DNA from: Bryum argenteum
Taxonomy: Eukaryota > Streptophyta > Bryopsida > Bryales > Bryaceae
Length of the DNA: 64,000 nucleotides
Assembly (NCBI GenBank): GCA_037043015.1
Contig: CM073331.1
Location: 5,591,305 to 5,655,304, forward strand
Reading direction: 5' to 3'
Shown here: in pieces, positions 49,404 through 61,199 of the stretch
How the letters are laid out: every line of letters starts with the position of its first letter
How positions within the stretch are numbered: the first letter of the stretch is position 1
Notes under the pieces: model-generated
Seen by the model: only the letters and a program-made list of their open reading frames with translations
Told to the model about the DNA's origin: nothing
Databases searched by the model: none
Position numbers and translations under genes: made by a program

Positions 49404-49814
49404 GACTGAGCGCTTATCGAGCCTTCTATCTTGGAACCATGTTCTACCCCCTTTGGTAAGCATTGTCTTCCATCTAAGACCATGTGTGAAAATTATGGGT
49501 CATATCTGGTTATAAAACCTAGTTCGGCCCGAGTGCAAATCTTTGTTTGAAAAGCTAGCTTGTCGTAGTGCCTCTCTCTTGATTTTACACAATACAAGAA
49601 GTGCTATCTTTCTAATTGAGAAGACACTCTAGTTCACGTTGTCTTTGCTCAAGTGATTATTTCCTCACAATCAAGAGAAAATCAAAGAAATGTTACATAA
49701 CCTATCCAAAAAAAGGAACTCATTGCTATTATGATAAGACTCGAATCTCCGAGGAGTACGAAGCCTAGGTGCACTAAACAATCATAAAGTAATCAATTCA
49801 TGTCGTCACATATT

Positions 49815-49849
<35 letters not shown>

Positions 49850-51050
49850 GTGGCAATATCAACCCATTTTTTCTTCCACATTTTTTTTTGCCTTGGATGA
49901 AAATTACGGTTTTATCGGAGGAGGGCGGTGAATCCCGAGCTCGGGCAAACACATGAAATCGCACCGCGCTGGATTCACGAAATCATGAGGTGAGAGATTG
50001 GAGATTAGAGGAGGACGGACGGGGTAAGCAAGCGAGCGTGCGGGGGAGAAGGGGGCGGCTAGATTTGCAATCATCATGGAAAAAGAGGACCGGACCGGAC
50101 CGTATGGTGCGCAAGCGCGCGATGGTACCCGGCTTCCATATGTCGCAATCAGCAAGCGAGGCTTCCTTAAACTCAGGCACTAATCGTTCCCTTCTGATGG
50201 GAAGATGATAGACTCGTTTCCACCCCCATAAACCGCATGAATGCGTAAAGGCAAGTACAAGCGCACTTGAAATGTACATGGTACTCTCATTTCTGGTGCG
50301 CGTGACGCTTTATTATCTCAAATGAGGATTTAACTAGGATGGTTCGCATTGGATGTTTCAATGTGTTCGAATATTTACTTAGTGATTTTGCAAACATAGT
50401 CGTTGGTTTCTTACAACTTTAAGAAAATATCGTGGTTGCTAATTCATATGTACTCATGGTTTTCTACTTAAATACTCAATTTTATTACGGCATATAGTTA
50501 CTTTGAGAAATATTTTAACTTGGAGGCTTTGTGTAGGTCCGTGCGAATGATGTTGATATCCGTCTCCGAGGAATAATGTACCAGCCCTTTTGTAGGCAAC
50601 AAAATATTGTGATGTTTAAGTTAGTTAGTCATCTTTAGGTTGAGTAGTTTTCTTGCATGAGCACTTCACCAACGTAGCTGCAATTTTAAATTGAAGTATT
50701 GTAGTTTCATTTTAGTTGCAATTGCGAGATGGCAGTTGGTAGAGGCGATCTGCACTTGCAAGTAATTGATAAGAGACTTGCGATTGAGGGGGAAGGCGGT
50801 TAATGTTTTGAGATGGGCGGACAAGGCATATACATGTGCGAATGATGTGTATTAGTCATGAGATGTTTTAGTTCTTGAAGGAATGTATCATACAACATTT
50901 TATAAATATCAACTACGTTTCTCTCCATAACGCAAACCTTAGCATAATTTGTAAAGTTCTATTTATAGACTTTAAACCCATAAAAAAACAAAAGCATGTA
51001 GTAGAGAAGCAATAAAGTTTATCAACCAATCATTCAAGCCTTAACCCCCA
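49404..51050. other. Intergenic; 30+ base A-tract and a GC-rich patch
   Basis: An uninterrupted A-tract of over 30 bases near 49815-49847 is followed by a GC-rich patch (about 49900-50260) with frames on both strands but no recognisable protein. The remainder is AT-rich with no supported gene. Confidence 0.4.
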
Positions 51051-51626
51051 AAGATCCTTGGGTGTTTTTGGGAGCTTAAAACCTCAAAACTCCAATTCTC
51101 TACCTCTATGCACTTCAAGGGGTGCGAAACAATTTTTTTATTCTTTTCTTAACTTCCAACCGTAAGATCTTGTACCTAAGCCAATTTTCAGTATCTGATA
51201 TAAAAATTGACCGTTGGATGTTTACCATTTGAGAGATTATAACATCCAAAGTTTGTCTACGAAGTTTTTTTGGGCATTGTTGAGATTATTTTTGACACTT
51301 TAGGAGGCTGCCCTTGTAAAATTGGTACTCTTTTTGACTTGGGGCCCTTTGGAACTTAAGTAGTGATTTGGTCATGAACATATTTCCAAAAAAAAATCTC
51401 AAAAAAATACTAAATTTAAACTGCCCCAGTTCGGCTCGCAAACCAAGAATTGTTGTAGAAGACTCAAAAATTGGAATTTGGCTTTGTAAATTTTACCACA
51501 TACACTTTGCAGTATAGGGAGCACCCATTAAAAAATTTAGGCAAAAATATTACTTTTAACCTATTCATCTAAGCTGCCCAAAATAGCAAAAGCCCGATTT
51601 GGTCCTCTTGGATCTTTAGGGGTTAA
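51051..51626. mobile_element. TTAA-flanked MITE, family A, long member A7
   Basis: TTAACCCCCAAAGATCC at the left and GGATCTTTAGGGGTTAA at the right, so the ends match family A, but the element is 576 bp, about twice the usual size. No transposase frame is seen inside. Confidence 0.8.
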
Positions 51627-53329
51627 ATACTAACCTTGGGGGTTGAATGAGGATTCTCCAAAAAGATGTGAAGGAAAATTTGACATGTGAATCATATGGC
51701 GGGGCCCGGAGGTCCCAAAGATTACCAAAAAAAACTTCAAAATTATGTTGCACCTTTTTCATAGACTCTATGAGAAAAAATAGCTGTAAATTTTTAAATA
51801 CATCTCAACAAAGAGATTTTAAAAAGCAAATTACACCCTTCAAGTAGTGTTAAGAAAATGGCATTTACCAAATTGCTATATTTCATAAGAAACCTAAGTC
51901 CTGCCAACAAGTTCATGTATTTGGTATTATGTATTATGAGCAACAAGTCATTGCGGAGTACATGGGTTACACTATTTTCCACTAGTTTCTTGAAGAGGTC
52001 CTCTCAAAATGTTGGTTGCTTGTCATTTACGGTAGCCCTTGACAATCATTCATGGTAAGTCAGGTTCTATTAAGATGATGTAATCAATTGAAGTTTGATG
52101 TTTTTAAGTGGATGAGACATGTCTGTTAAGTCATACAACTACAAGTCATAAGTACGTGAACCCTAAAATGACAAAACATTTGTATTGGATGATAAGAATT
52201 TTTTTTTATTTGAAGAAATATTATTTAAGTGTATGGTTAAGCTTTAATTCGGAAATTAATGGAATAAGTTAGATGAACCTTTCCCAAAGTGGGTTTGATG
52301 AACCTTTTCCAAAGTTAAAAGTTTCTCATTTTCAAGACGTCGACAACTTCTCAAGAAACGAATTCAAATTTTCTAAACTCGTGACCCAAATTTCCACAAC
52401 ATTGCTTTGTATCTAACTTTCAACAATTACAACTAACCAATGAAATTCAAGAGCTCATCTCTTCATCCATTTTAAAGATAAAAAAAAGTAAAAATAAATA
52501 AAATCACCGTAACCTTAGAACAATAAAGAATGGTGATAAGGTACCCAAAAGTTACTATAATTGAATGTCTTTGTCTCTTGATTGTCTAATTAAAAACTCT
52601 CACCTTAAACTCTTTTGCACTTGTGTGACGAGGAATATACAAAACTTATCAAAATACAATTAATTCCTGAAACCACACAAAAAGTCGTACAATAGAATTT
52701 GTTTTTTTCTACTTTTCCTCTTCAAACCAATCATGATTATTGTGTATACTAAACATAATGAATGAACCACACCAATATGATTTTTTTAACAATGAGAAAT
52801 CCTTAATGCCCAATATAACATATATAATGTACAAGTACTCGAGTGAGTAAATCAACGATAGGGGGGTGGAAGACCAATAAGAGGTCGGGAGGGAGGAAAC
52901 AAGGGAAGAAGAGGGAAAAGATAAGGCGGCTCTATACACTTTTCAGTGGTGCTCATTCACAGGCCGAAGACCCCACCATCAACGCCCTCCCAAGACCCCC
53001 GGTCTTCAGAAACCCCGGCGCTTATATTCCGCTACTCATTAGAAGACTGAGCCTAAGCCAATCTGGAGCCATAGGGACTAGAAAGGTCCACGTCTCCCGC
53101 CTCAGATATTTCGACCCAGCAGCTGCCCATGCCCGTGCCCGAAACCGCAACCCCGTTCACACCGCACCACGGTTCGCCATTGCCATTGCCAATACCTCCC
53201 TCTACTGCTCATCATCTGCCAGTCGTCTCCACTTCCACTCCAAGTCTCGCACTCCCCACTAAAGCAACACAACAATTGCTGATAGATGATTCCTAGAGGG
53301 CGCTAGAGAGGTACCCAATTGTTGCAATT
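51627..53329. other. Intergenic and probable Dof 5' region
   Basis: AT-rich with no gene up to about 52850, then GC-richer sequence leading to the Dof start. CTCTATACAC at about 52930 is a weak TATA candidate that would give a 5' leader of about 370 nt. A 139-codon frame (52843-53262) has no domain and is probably leader sequence. Confidence 0.35.
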
Positions 53330-54094
53330 ATGGCTGGCGATGGCGGTTCTCCTCCGGAGACTTCGAAGGAGCAAGAACAAGGGAAGGCTGAGGGCGCTGG
53401 GAGAACCGTAAACGAGAAGCCTGCGAAGGTTCTGCCATGCCCGCGATGCGAGTCCATGAACACCAAGTTCTGCTACTACAACAACTACTCCGTCACACAA
53501 CCTCGCCACTTCTGCAGACAATGCCAGCGTTACTGGACGGCCGGTGGGACTCTGCGGAATGTTCCAGTCGGAGGCGGCTCTCGTAAGAAGAATCGTCATC
53601 ACCCTCGTCCGCTAACTAGCGAGCCGTATCTACAGCGTTTCACTCCGTCGCCACCTGCTGGACATTTTCAACAGATGCTTGCTTCGCAGGACATGATGCA
53701 GCATCAGTTTCCAGGTTATAATCCTTATGTTCCGCTACCGGAGCCGGTGATGTATGGGAGTGGGGTCCCTGGGTACTTTGGTGCTCCAAGTTCGGAAGCG
53801 CCTGCTTTTGTTGATGGCGGTGTAAAGACGGAGTTTTGGCCACCGCAGGGATCGAGTATGTTGCTTAACCTCGGGTTGAATAGTCGGAAACCGCCGGTGG
53901 TTTGGGATCAGCAACAGGAGATGAAGCCCACGACGACGAAGAATGGGTGCAGTCCGCCCCACGGGAGTAGCACAATTGAGGAGGAAGGGAGTACGCCGAC
54001 GAATGATTACAGTAACAATGGTTACCACGAAGAAGAAACGGCGGTTTCGTCCATGTGGGGGACAATGAACGAAATCGATACCATATTTCAGTGA
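53330..54094 (+). CDS. Dof-type zinc-finger transcription factor
   Basis: Intronless 254-aa protein starting at the first ATG. A single Dof finger occupies about 34-86 with CX2CX21CX2C cysteines at 37, 40, 62 and 65, then [20 protein letters not shown]. Dof proteins bind DNA cores of AAAG in the nucleus. The [17 protein letters not shown] stretch resembles the cycling-Dof group, while [10 protein letters not shown] resembles other plant Dofs, a mixture typical of lineages outside the well-studied angiosperm classes. The C-terminal half is Pro/Gly/Ser-rich with an acidic tail ([15 protein letters not shown]) that may be an activation region. The exact subgroup and target genes cannot be told from sequence. 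Confidence 0.95.
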   Translation: MAGDGGSPPETSKEQEQGKAEGAGRTVNEKPAKVLPCPRCESMNTKFCYYNNYSVTQPRHFCRQCQRYWTAGGTLRNVPVGGGSRKKNRHHPRPLTSEPYLQRFTPSPPAGHFQQMLASQDMMQHQFPGYNPYVPLPEPVMYGSGVPGYFGAPSSEAPAFVDGGVKTEFWPPQGSSMLLNLGLNSRKPPVVWDQQQEMKPTTTKNGCSPPHGSSTIEEEGSTPTNDYSNNGYHEEETAVSSMWGTMNEIDTIFQ

Positions 54095-54232
54095 TAACGA
54101 TAGGTTGTTTTCTTAGTTGTTGCATGCATTCTTTGGAGGGAGCCTTGACAGTATAGTTGTATATTAATCTGTACATTCTCGTGGCTTTTTTTCTTCTTTC
54201 TCGGTTCCTCTCTGTTTCTGTCTTAGCGGTGA

Positions 54233-54910
54233 TTGAAATTCGGATTTGTGAATAGACAACTGAGTGGCGCGAAATTAACACCCCCACCCCTCTCTCCCTT
54301 GTGTTAAATCCTTGATATATAAAGAAGTGTGTTTTTTTTTGGCTCAAATCCAGAACCTCGCGTGTGTGTTTCGTTTTTTGCTCCAATGCAGATTTGTGAA
54401 TAGAAACTTGTTTGTGTTTTGTTTCCTTTCGAATGCTAGTCTCGGATCTGTGAATAGGAAAAGTGAGTAGTTCAATTAACAACCTCTCTCTCTGTGACTT
54501 GCCTCTGTTTTGAGAGAATGCGGATTTAAGTGAGATGCACAAGCAACAACCTTGATTTGTTAAAAGTGGGTTTTGCTTTTTCTCCCGTATGCAAGATGAA
54601 TCTTCATTGTGCTTTAGAATCTGCATCTGTGAAGATAAAATCGGAGCAGCATAAGAGATAGAATTGTTGCATTTTGATAACATGCGAAATTGTGAGTAAA
54701 AAAGTGAGTTGCATAATCAACAACCTCGATATGCTGAAAGTGTGTTCAGTTTTCCTCCGACTACATGAAATCCGCATTTGTGAATAGAATAAACGAACTA
54801 GCATGACCGACAGCGTCTCCTGCTTTGCGGCAAAATCTGCATGTGCAAAATGTGTGTTTTGGAAGTAGTCGGCTTTCTGTGTGTATCTAAAAGTGTGAGT
54901 TTCAGTTGTG
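54233..54910 (+). repeat. Degenerate ~110-150-bp repeats downstream of Dof
   Basis: Blocks of AACAACCTCGAT, AAGTGTGTTTTG, TTTTTCTCC and GATTTGTGAATAG recur in this order about five or six times (GATTTGTGAATAG-like text near 54242, 54391, 54446, 54773). The repeats are diverged. They lie where the Dof 3' UTR or downstream flank would be. Confidence 0.6.
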
Positions 54911-55089
54911 AGTTGTTTATTGATTAAATAATATGAAAGAGAATTAGATGAGACGAGCCGACAAAGTTGTTCTGGGGCGTCTGACAAATGGGCGAACGAC
55001 GTAGTTCGGTTGGAAAGAGAGAGGGATCAGAAGCTAAGCGTCGTCAGGCTTTTGCAGAGCATAATTAGGATCGGTCGGTATGTAACTAC

Positions 55090-55835
55090 TTAACCCTGGA
55101 ACGTCGGAGCGGCCATTTTATGTCCGATGAACAGAACATTTTCACTGTAACCTATTATTGCGGGATGAATTTCATTCATGATTTTTGTAATTGGATTTAT
55201 GAATGATAATAGCATATCATGGAATTCATTTGAGGTCATTTAAGGTATTTCCTAAGATCACATGTGGTATGAAAGTTGAAAGAATGGTTAAAAACAAGTC
55301 ACCACACAGTGCATTTCTGCAACTTTTTCCTACTTTTATTAAGTCTCAAATTTAGGCAACTAAATGATCTCTTTTGAGTTCAAGCTCAATTCATAAAATG
55401 AATCTTACCAAGTCTTGTTTCTACTCCAAGTTAGAATTTCAATAAATTCCTAATATCTAGTGATTTACTGACACCTTAAGTTTACATGCCTATAGGGTCT
55501 CTTTCTCAATTTTCAAATATAGCATGACACGAAACCATGGATTACACCATGCTATTCTTCACTACAATGTCCCCTTATTCCAAAAATTTCAGATTTTTTG
55601 AAAGTGATTTGTATTTGATATGAATTATTTCTGGTTTTTCTTTGAAAATTCACTTGAATTTCAAATCTTCCCAAAAAAATCTGAAATTTTTACAGCATAT
55701 GAAAAGCATGTGATCACATCTACGAAAAATAAAATAAAATATTTTACTTTCAGGTAAAGTGGCGAAATGGAGGATTCAGAGTAAGACATATCAAAGTTCA
55801 GGCCACGGTTATGGGCTCCGACGTTCTAGGGTTAA
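55090..55835. mobile_element. TTAA-flanked element, family C (746 bp)
   Basis: TTAACCCTGGAACGTCGGAG at the left and CTCCGACGTTCTAGGGTTAA at the right: 16 of the first 17 bases after TTAA are inverted repeats. The ends start CCCT, like families A and B, but otherwise differ. No transposase frame is recognised inside; the sequence is AT-rich. Confidence 0.8.
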
Positions 55836-56316
55836 TCCTCTACGCCATTTATGAAAGGAAGGAACATTCAACACAAAGGCTGGCTTTTGCAAAGCTGGCC
55901 GGCCTTCTGAGCAAAAGCCTGCTGCACACAAGCACTAGTTGTAGGTACGAGTTGACTGCCGACAAAACACCCAGCTGCGAAATGGGAGGGAGGACACACT
56001 ACCGTATCATCATCAATCGCTTTTGAGATTGATTTAAGTGTACATTACCCTACAACACGGGCAAGTCTCATTGTACAGATAGAATAGGGAAAGGTAGATA
56101 TCCGGTATCATCAGTTACTATCGTCTCGTGCGCCTGCTTGTTGGTACACTCTCCAGAGACACTTGGCACTTGGAAACGAGATTTATTGAATTACATTATT
56201 TGGACCATGAGGAAAGGGTCCTATTTGGACATTGTCGTGGAAAACACAATGCTGGGGGCTTGCTTCCTAGGCTAATAAATCCACTGTACAACTAGATAGT
56301 TAGATCATATTCTTTA
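55836..56316. other. Intergenic, VPS37 3' flank
   Basis: No gene is recognised. A small inverted repeat (CAGGCTTTTGC-type) lies near 55880-55920. Sequence below 56317 should hold the VPS37 3' UTR. Confidence 0.4.
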
Positions 56317-58649
56317 TTACCCTGGCGTTGTCATTGAGGTAAGCGCTGCTAGACGGATCAATGATCGTCTATGGTAGAGGAGACGCTGCTTCCTGTACTG
56401 TTGTATGAACTGCACAAGCTCGATTTCGCCTGCTAGAAACTTTCGGTGTAGATTCTCGGATTCTTCGTCGGCTTCGTTTGCGGCATCTGCACATTCGTCG
56501 ATGTGTTAGAAGCTTCCTCTGTTACTGCATGCATTTAGTTGCATGACTTGGCTTTGAGTAGCAGTGATTTAGTTGATCTGGTTTCTGCGCGGTATGGAAT
56601 AAGAACATCCTCCTGTACGTGTTAGGACCTTGTACTGGCCTCTGCTACTGCATGCATTCAGTTGCTCTTATGCATGAGTTGCAGTGATGTACAACCTATA
56701 ATTGTTCTGGATTCTGACATGAGAACATACTCCTGTCTGTTCTGAACTGCTTATTAGTGAGGCAATGCAATCAATAGGGAGAAGAAGGTCACCTTGCAGT
56801 TTGTGGATAAGTGCAGGTGGCGAGCAATTAGCTTGCACTTCTCTATAACGCTTCTCCACTTCCTCAAACTTTTCTCGACTAGCAGCGAGTTCTGTATTTC
56901 TTATAATCATGCACTGCGGAATACAAACACGAAAATATGATTCAAAACCACATCTCCAAAAACAGCTCTACTGCAGTTCAGGTTAAACTCCCTCTGTATC
57001 TGTCTCAGAATATAAGGCCGGTCTCAATAAGCTCTATGCAGATTAAGGTTATTATTGTGGATTAGATGCATGCAGATACTGCATGGCGTAGTTCTCTGCA
57101 AGAGCTTTTCAAAGGTATTACCTTATGCACTTGATAGAATACGTCGCTAGTATATCTGAAACGGCCTTATACTATGAGACAGAGAGTATACAATATACCA
57201 AAGAAAGTTGAGCGATAATCAGACCTGAGTCCTGAGTTCAGCAATTTCCGACTCTTTCGCCAAGTTGTTATCTGTTCAAAACCGGGTAGCACATCAATAT
57301 CCATGCTTGACAATGTCCAGTTTACCAATGAATCCACAAATAATGCATGCAATATGAGACTCACTTGAATCATCTATAGTTGACTTCCTCGCCTCATCGC
57401 TAATCTGCAAGATGCCACAGACAAGAAAAAGACATGTAAGTACTTGACGACGCGATCTTAACACAAATTGAGTGCATTGCAAATAGATACCTTATCCAAT
57501 CGCCTCACTTCATCGAGTGAGCGTAGAAAAGCATTGTACGCGTCTTTATCATTCAACAATCTGGTTAGCTCCTCTGAACTGCAAGTAACAAACCGAAACA
57601 TAAATAGCATCACTCAGAAACCGAGCATCTCATGATGCAAAGGATGATTGACTGTTCTCAACTCTGTTGTCAGGTCGACGCTGAGAAACTCATATAGAGT
57701 TGACACTAACAATTACATGCACTATAAAGTTGTTAATCCTAATACTTTTTCACCTGTTGCAATTTGAACGTCACATGGTTCCTTTCATTCAGGCCAATCA
57801 ACAATAGAACTATTCATGTTCATTAAACATTTCCACTAACAAATACATGCACTATAGTTGTTGATTCTAGACTATGAACAATATCAGAAGGCAACAGAGG
57901 TTGATCCTAGAAACTCTTTCACCAGTTGCAATCTCTATATCACATGATTCCTCTCATCAACATTCGTTCAACATTACCAATGTCACTCATTTCTGAAACA
58001 GTCATTCACAAATTTGTCTACATATATTTCTCTGCCGATAACCACGAGACTGTATCAACAAGGTTATTCATAGTATATCTGATACGCAAAATTTTTGCGT
58101 GTATCCTCATCCAGAATTCACGTTTGTTGATACAGTCAATCCAAAAAAGAGCGTATGCAAAAGCTCACCTCTTAGTGTTCAAGCTTGCCACAGAATTGGA
58201 AGGGATTGGACTTGACCGCCCGGAAGATGAGGTTGATGGATGATAGGACGGGGATCCAGTAGTGGACGGAGGATACACTCCCGAATTCGAATTCTGCTGG
58301 CGAGAGAGAGGATTAACTCCAGACGTCTGCGGAAGGGGCGGGGGCGAGCGCGACGGTGCACTGTACGCAGCAGGCGTTGCAACGGACGGCGGGTACCAGC
58401 TCTGCGTGGGCGAGGGCGGTGGTTGTCCCTGTTGTTGCTGCTGCTGCTGCTGCCCAAACCTGCCACATCCAACTCATCAAAAAGCATCAAACTCCAATCC
58501 TTGATGCAAAATTACACAATCCCACTCACCGATCTCTTCTATCTGATTCCGATTCAAAAGCCTTCGAAGCCTTATTCAGCTCGGAAAAAGGTCATTTCTA
58601 TCTCAAATTGACCGGGTAAAAGCACTGACCTGGAAAATAACATGTTCAT
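56317..58649 (-). CDS. VPS37: VPS37 ESCRT-I subunit (Mod(r) domain)
   Basis: Seven exons on the minus strand: 58630-58649, 58169-58459, 57491-57578, 57365-57404, 57225-57271, 56793-56913, 56317-56486, all GT-AG and in phase, giving 258 aa. The N-terminus MNMLFSRFG leads into a polyglutamine run and a Pro/Ser-rich linker (about 8-100). The Mod(r) domain follows (about 105-250): EELTRLLNDKDAYNAFLRSL, then CMIIRNTELAASREKFEEVE and LHRKFLAGEIELVQFIQQY, ending in HRRSLIRLAA as in plant VPS37. VPS37 pairs with VPS23 and VPS28 in ESCRT-I, sorting ubiquitinated cargo at endosomes. Two in-frame ATGs lie six bases apart; the first is taken. Intron 2 and intron 5 contain repeats (see separate entries). 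Confidence 0.93.
56988..57186. mobile_element. Stowaway-like MITE in a VPS37 intron
   Basis: CTCCCTCTGTATCTGTCTC...ATAAGGCCG at the left and CGGCCTTAT...GAGACAGAGAG at the right form inverted ends of about 35 bp around a 199-bp element. Flanking TA is clear only on the right, so it is older than the copy at 48635. It lies wholly within the intron between exons 57225-57271 and 56793-56913. Confidence 0.75.
57704..57965. repeat. ~130-bp direct duplication in VPS37 intron 2
   Basis: 57704-57830 and 57834-57965 share CACTAACAA(T/A)TACATGCACTATA, CTTTTTCACC(T/A)GTTGCAAT and CACATG(G/A)TTCCT in order, with moderate divergence. Confidence 0.75.
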
Positions 58650-59082
58650 CGGGGAGCGATGATGGAAGCGGAGGCCTAATCGAGGCAAGCGGATTGATCG
58701 AGCGATGGCTTCGAAAATACAAAAGAGAATACTCGGAGATGAAAGCCAAACCCTAATGACTCGACACGACTGTGCTGCTTATACCCGGTCTAGATCCCGG
58801 TTGAGGACCGGGGTGAGTTGGACAAGACGCACCGACCGATACTGGAGTCGGCTGACCGACGAATAAGGTGCGGACGCGTGGCGCTATGGGACCCCGTTCA
58901 CACTGGCACTGTCCTTTTATGGTCGGTTACCTTCAATGGTGACGACCTGCGGTAATTCTTAAATTAATTAGTGTGGCAGATTCATGTTCGTGTGACCAGT
59001 CATGGAATGATGGAAAACAAGTACCGTAGCTTCTTCTAGCACGTTGCTTGTTATAACATTGACCCTTGTATTTGGCACATTA
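58650..59082. promoter_or_regulatory. VPS37 upstream region
   Basis: About 430 bp upstream of the VPS37 start on the minus strand, including the likely 5' leader (58650-58770). No clear TATA box. GC-richer than the surrounding intergenic DNA. Confidence 0.35.
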
Positions 59083-59945
59083 GAGCATTTCCAACTGCCT
59101 GGCTAAAGGACCGGCTGAAAGTAGCCACAGAGGAGCGGTTGTTAACCCTTAAATGCCCATGGGGTCTGAAACGGGCAGCCCAAAATCATGAATAGTGCAC
59201 TTTTTGAACTTGGGCATCATGAATAGACCAATCAATGATGAGCTTGCAACCTCCTACAAGGTTATATACAACCCCAACCTACCTACCACAATCCTTTCAA
59301 AGCACAAAATCATTCATACAAGTTGTGATTTGAATTGTGAAATTTCACTTTTTGAATGCATCAGAAGAAGGTGACCAGTTTGACATCAAAATATAAGTGA
59401 AATGTTGAGTAGAGTGAGAGCTACAGGGAAGATTCTGTTGGAATCATGCCCCTCCGGCTTGCTTGGGCGTTTAAGGGTTAAATGTAGCCACGGAGGAGGG
59501 GTTGTTAAGTGTTATACCCCTGTGAGTCCACACCCTTTTCCAATGGATTGGATAAAAGATCTTGCTAAATGATCATGTTATGTTCTATATTCTCAACATG
59601 TTCAAGAAATTGAAGAGTCACTTAAAAAAATGAAGATGATAGAAAGATGTCAAATAGAAATTAAAAAGATATATGCTTAAAAAGATGAAAACATTATAAA
59701 AACTCTAAAAATAATGAAGATTGAAAGATGCTCATATGATAACGAAGGATCGTGACCACGAAGAAAGTACTTTGGGTTTTAATATGGAGGGGTGAGTGTT
59801 GGGGTTGTGGTGGGCTACATCTAGCGAGTCTTTACCGTTTCTCGCCGCCATAGGTAGCAAGTCCTTTAGTTACAAAAAGAAATTAACGTTTGTTTGGCTA
59901 AATGTAGCTAGTTTTGTCCCTTTAGCCAATGCATTGACAATGCTC
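59083..59945. mobile_element. PIF/Harbinger-like MITE hosting MITE B2
   Basis: Inverted ends GAGCATTTCCAACTGCCTGG (left, continuing CTAAAGGAC) and CCAATGCATTGACAATGCTC (right), with TTA on both sides (59080-59082 and 59946-59948). It is 863 bp including the 340-bp insertion B2. The ends resemble those of 35583-35877 over GAGCATNTCCA. Confidence 0.75.
59142..59481 (+). mobile_element. TTAA-flanked MITE, family B copy B2
   Basis: TTAACCCTTAAATGCCCATG at the left and GGGCGTTTAAGGGTTAA at the right. It is over 90 percent alike to B1 with one internal deletion. It sits in one of two adjacent copies of GTAGCCAC(A/G)GAGGAG-GGTTGTTAA in the host MITE. Confidence 0.9.
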
Positions 59946-59948
59946 TTA

Positions 59949-61199
59949 GTGTTCATTGTGAGCATTTAACCCTTCAAGCTCGGAGGCTTGATATCTACAC
60001 TTCACTTCACTCTCTTGGCCTTTAAAGTATGCATTAGTCCAAAAGTGTAGTTTCTTCACTAAGCTTATTGACATATTTCATTGTGATTTGCACCAAGCTT
60101 GAAACAAGACATTCTTGTTGGATATATTGGTGGACGGGAGGGGATGGACGGGAGGGCAGGCCGCATCAACCAGCTAGCCTGTCAATGCGCTCATTGAGGA
60201 CCCATCGTGGACAGAGGGCGCAGACCTGCAAGCCATGAACGTGCACGCCATGAACGTGATACAACTTCCCTACCCATTCACCATACATGTGTTCTTGCTG
60301 CTTTCTCCAAGTGAGTTCGAGGGAATTCTTGCAACACTTGTTGGGAATTTAATTTCAAGTATTACTAGTGCTTGCTCTGGTCTGAACGGTGTTGTGAGAT
60401 TCACTTTCTGTTATGATTGACATTGTTGGCTAGTTTCAAGTTTCTCGTTGTTTCATGTTGTTTCACGTTTCTCACAGTCGAACTCCATCGTTAACAAGGC
60501 TACATACGGCTTGATTTTTTCTATTGATCAACATGAGAATATCACATCAATCCTCAAACGACACACTTTGCAATTATTCAATAAGAGAACTGTACATACT
60601 ATTCTATCTAGAGTTAATATTCTTTTGTTATTCTACCCGAAAAATAAAATACACATACATTACATATAACAACTTCAAGTACCAACCAAATACATGCATT
60701 AGAACACTTCATCAAGAAATTTCCAAAACCAACATGCAACAAAACACTTCATTCGAAAATTCCCACAACCAACCAAAGCACCTAAGTATCTCCAAAACCA
60801 ACCAGGTACATGCAATAAAAGATGAATGTAGTCTATGAACAATATTGGGTTCGTTGGTCTCAATTCAAATTATGCTTACACCAAGAATGCGAAGCAAATT
60901 GCTTAACTCCTTTCCCCGACTTCTGTTCTTCCAATTGAGCATGTATGCAAAATTGCACAAGTAATGGTGCTGAGGATTAATACTTCTCTGATTCTTCGTA
61001 CAAATACTAAAAGTACAGCACAATAACTGAACCGATACAATCTGATATTACTATTGTTCATCAAACAACATTCTCAAAAACCAAAGCATGAACCAAAAAA
61101 GAACAATCTCGGAGAATGTACAATCAGTATACTGTATTTACAAATCCTGATATGCCTCCAAAAGCATAAGCTGGCTGGTAGTGTACCGTTATAGTAGTG
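59949..61199. other. Intergenic, nothing recognised
   Basis: AT-rich. Short frames at 60235-60838 show no domain. The end nearest 61199 should hold the Elongin-C 3' UTR. Confidence 0.4.

Noticed and set aside
49904-50279. GC-rich frames on both strands near 50 kb
   Set aside because: No recognisable motif in either strand; long frames are expected by chance in a GC-rich patch.
52843-53262. 139-codon frame upstream of Dof
   Set aside because: No domain, and it overlaps the likely promoter and leader of the Dof gene.
53865-54683. 272-codon open frame on the minus strand across the Dof 3' half
   Set aside because: It is antisense to a well-supported Dof gene and then runs through its repeat array. 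No domain and no coding-like composition are seen.
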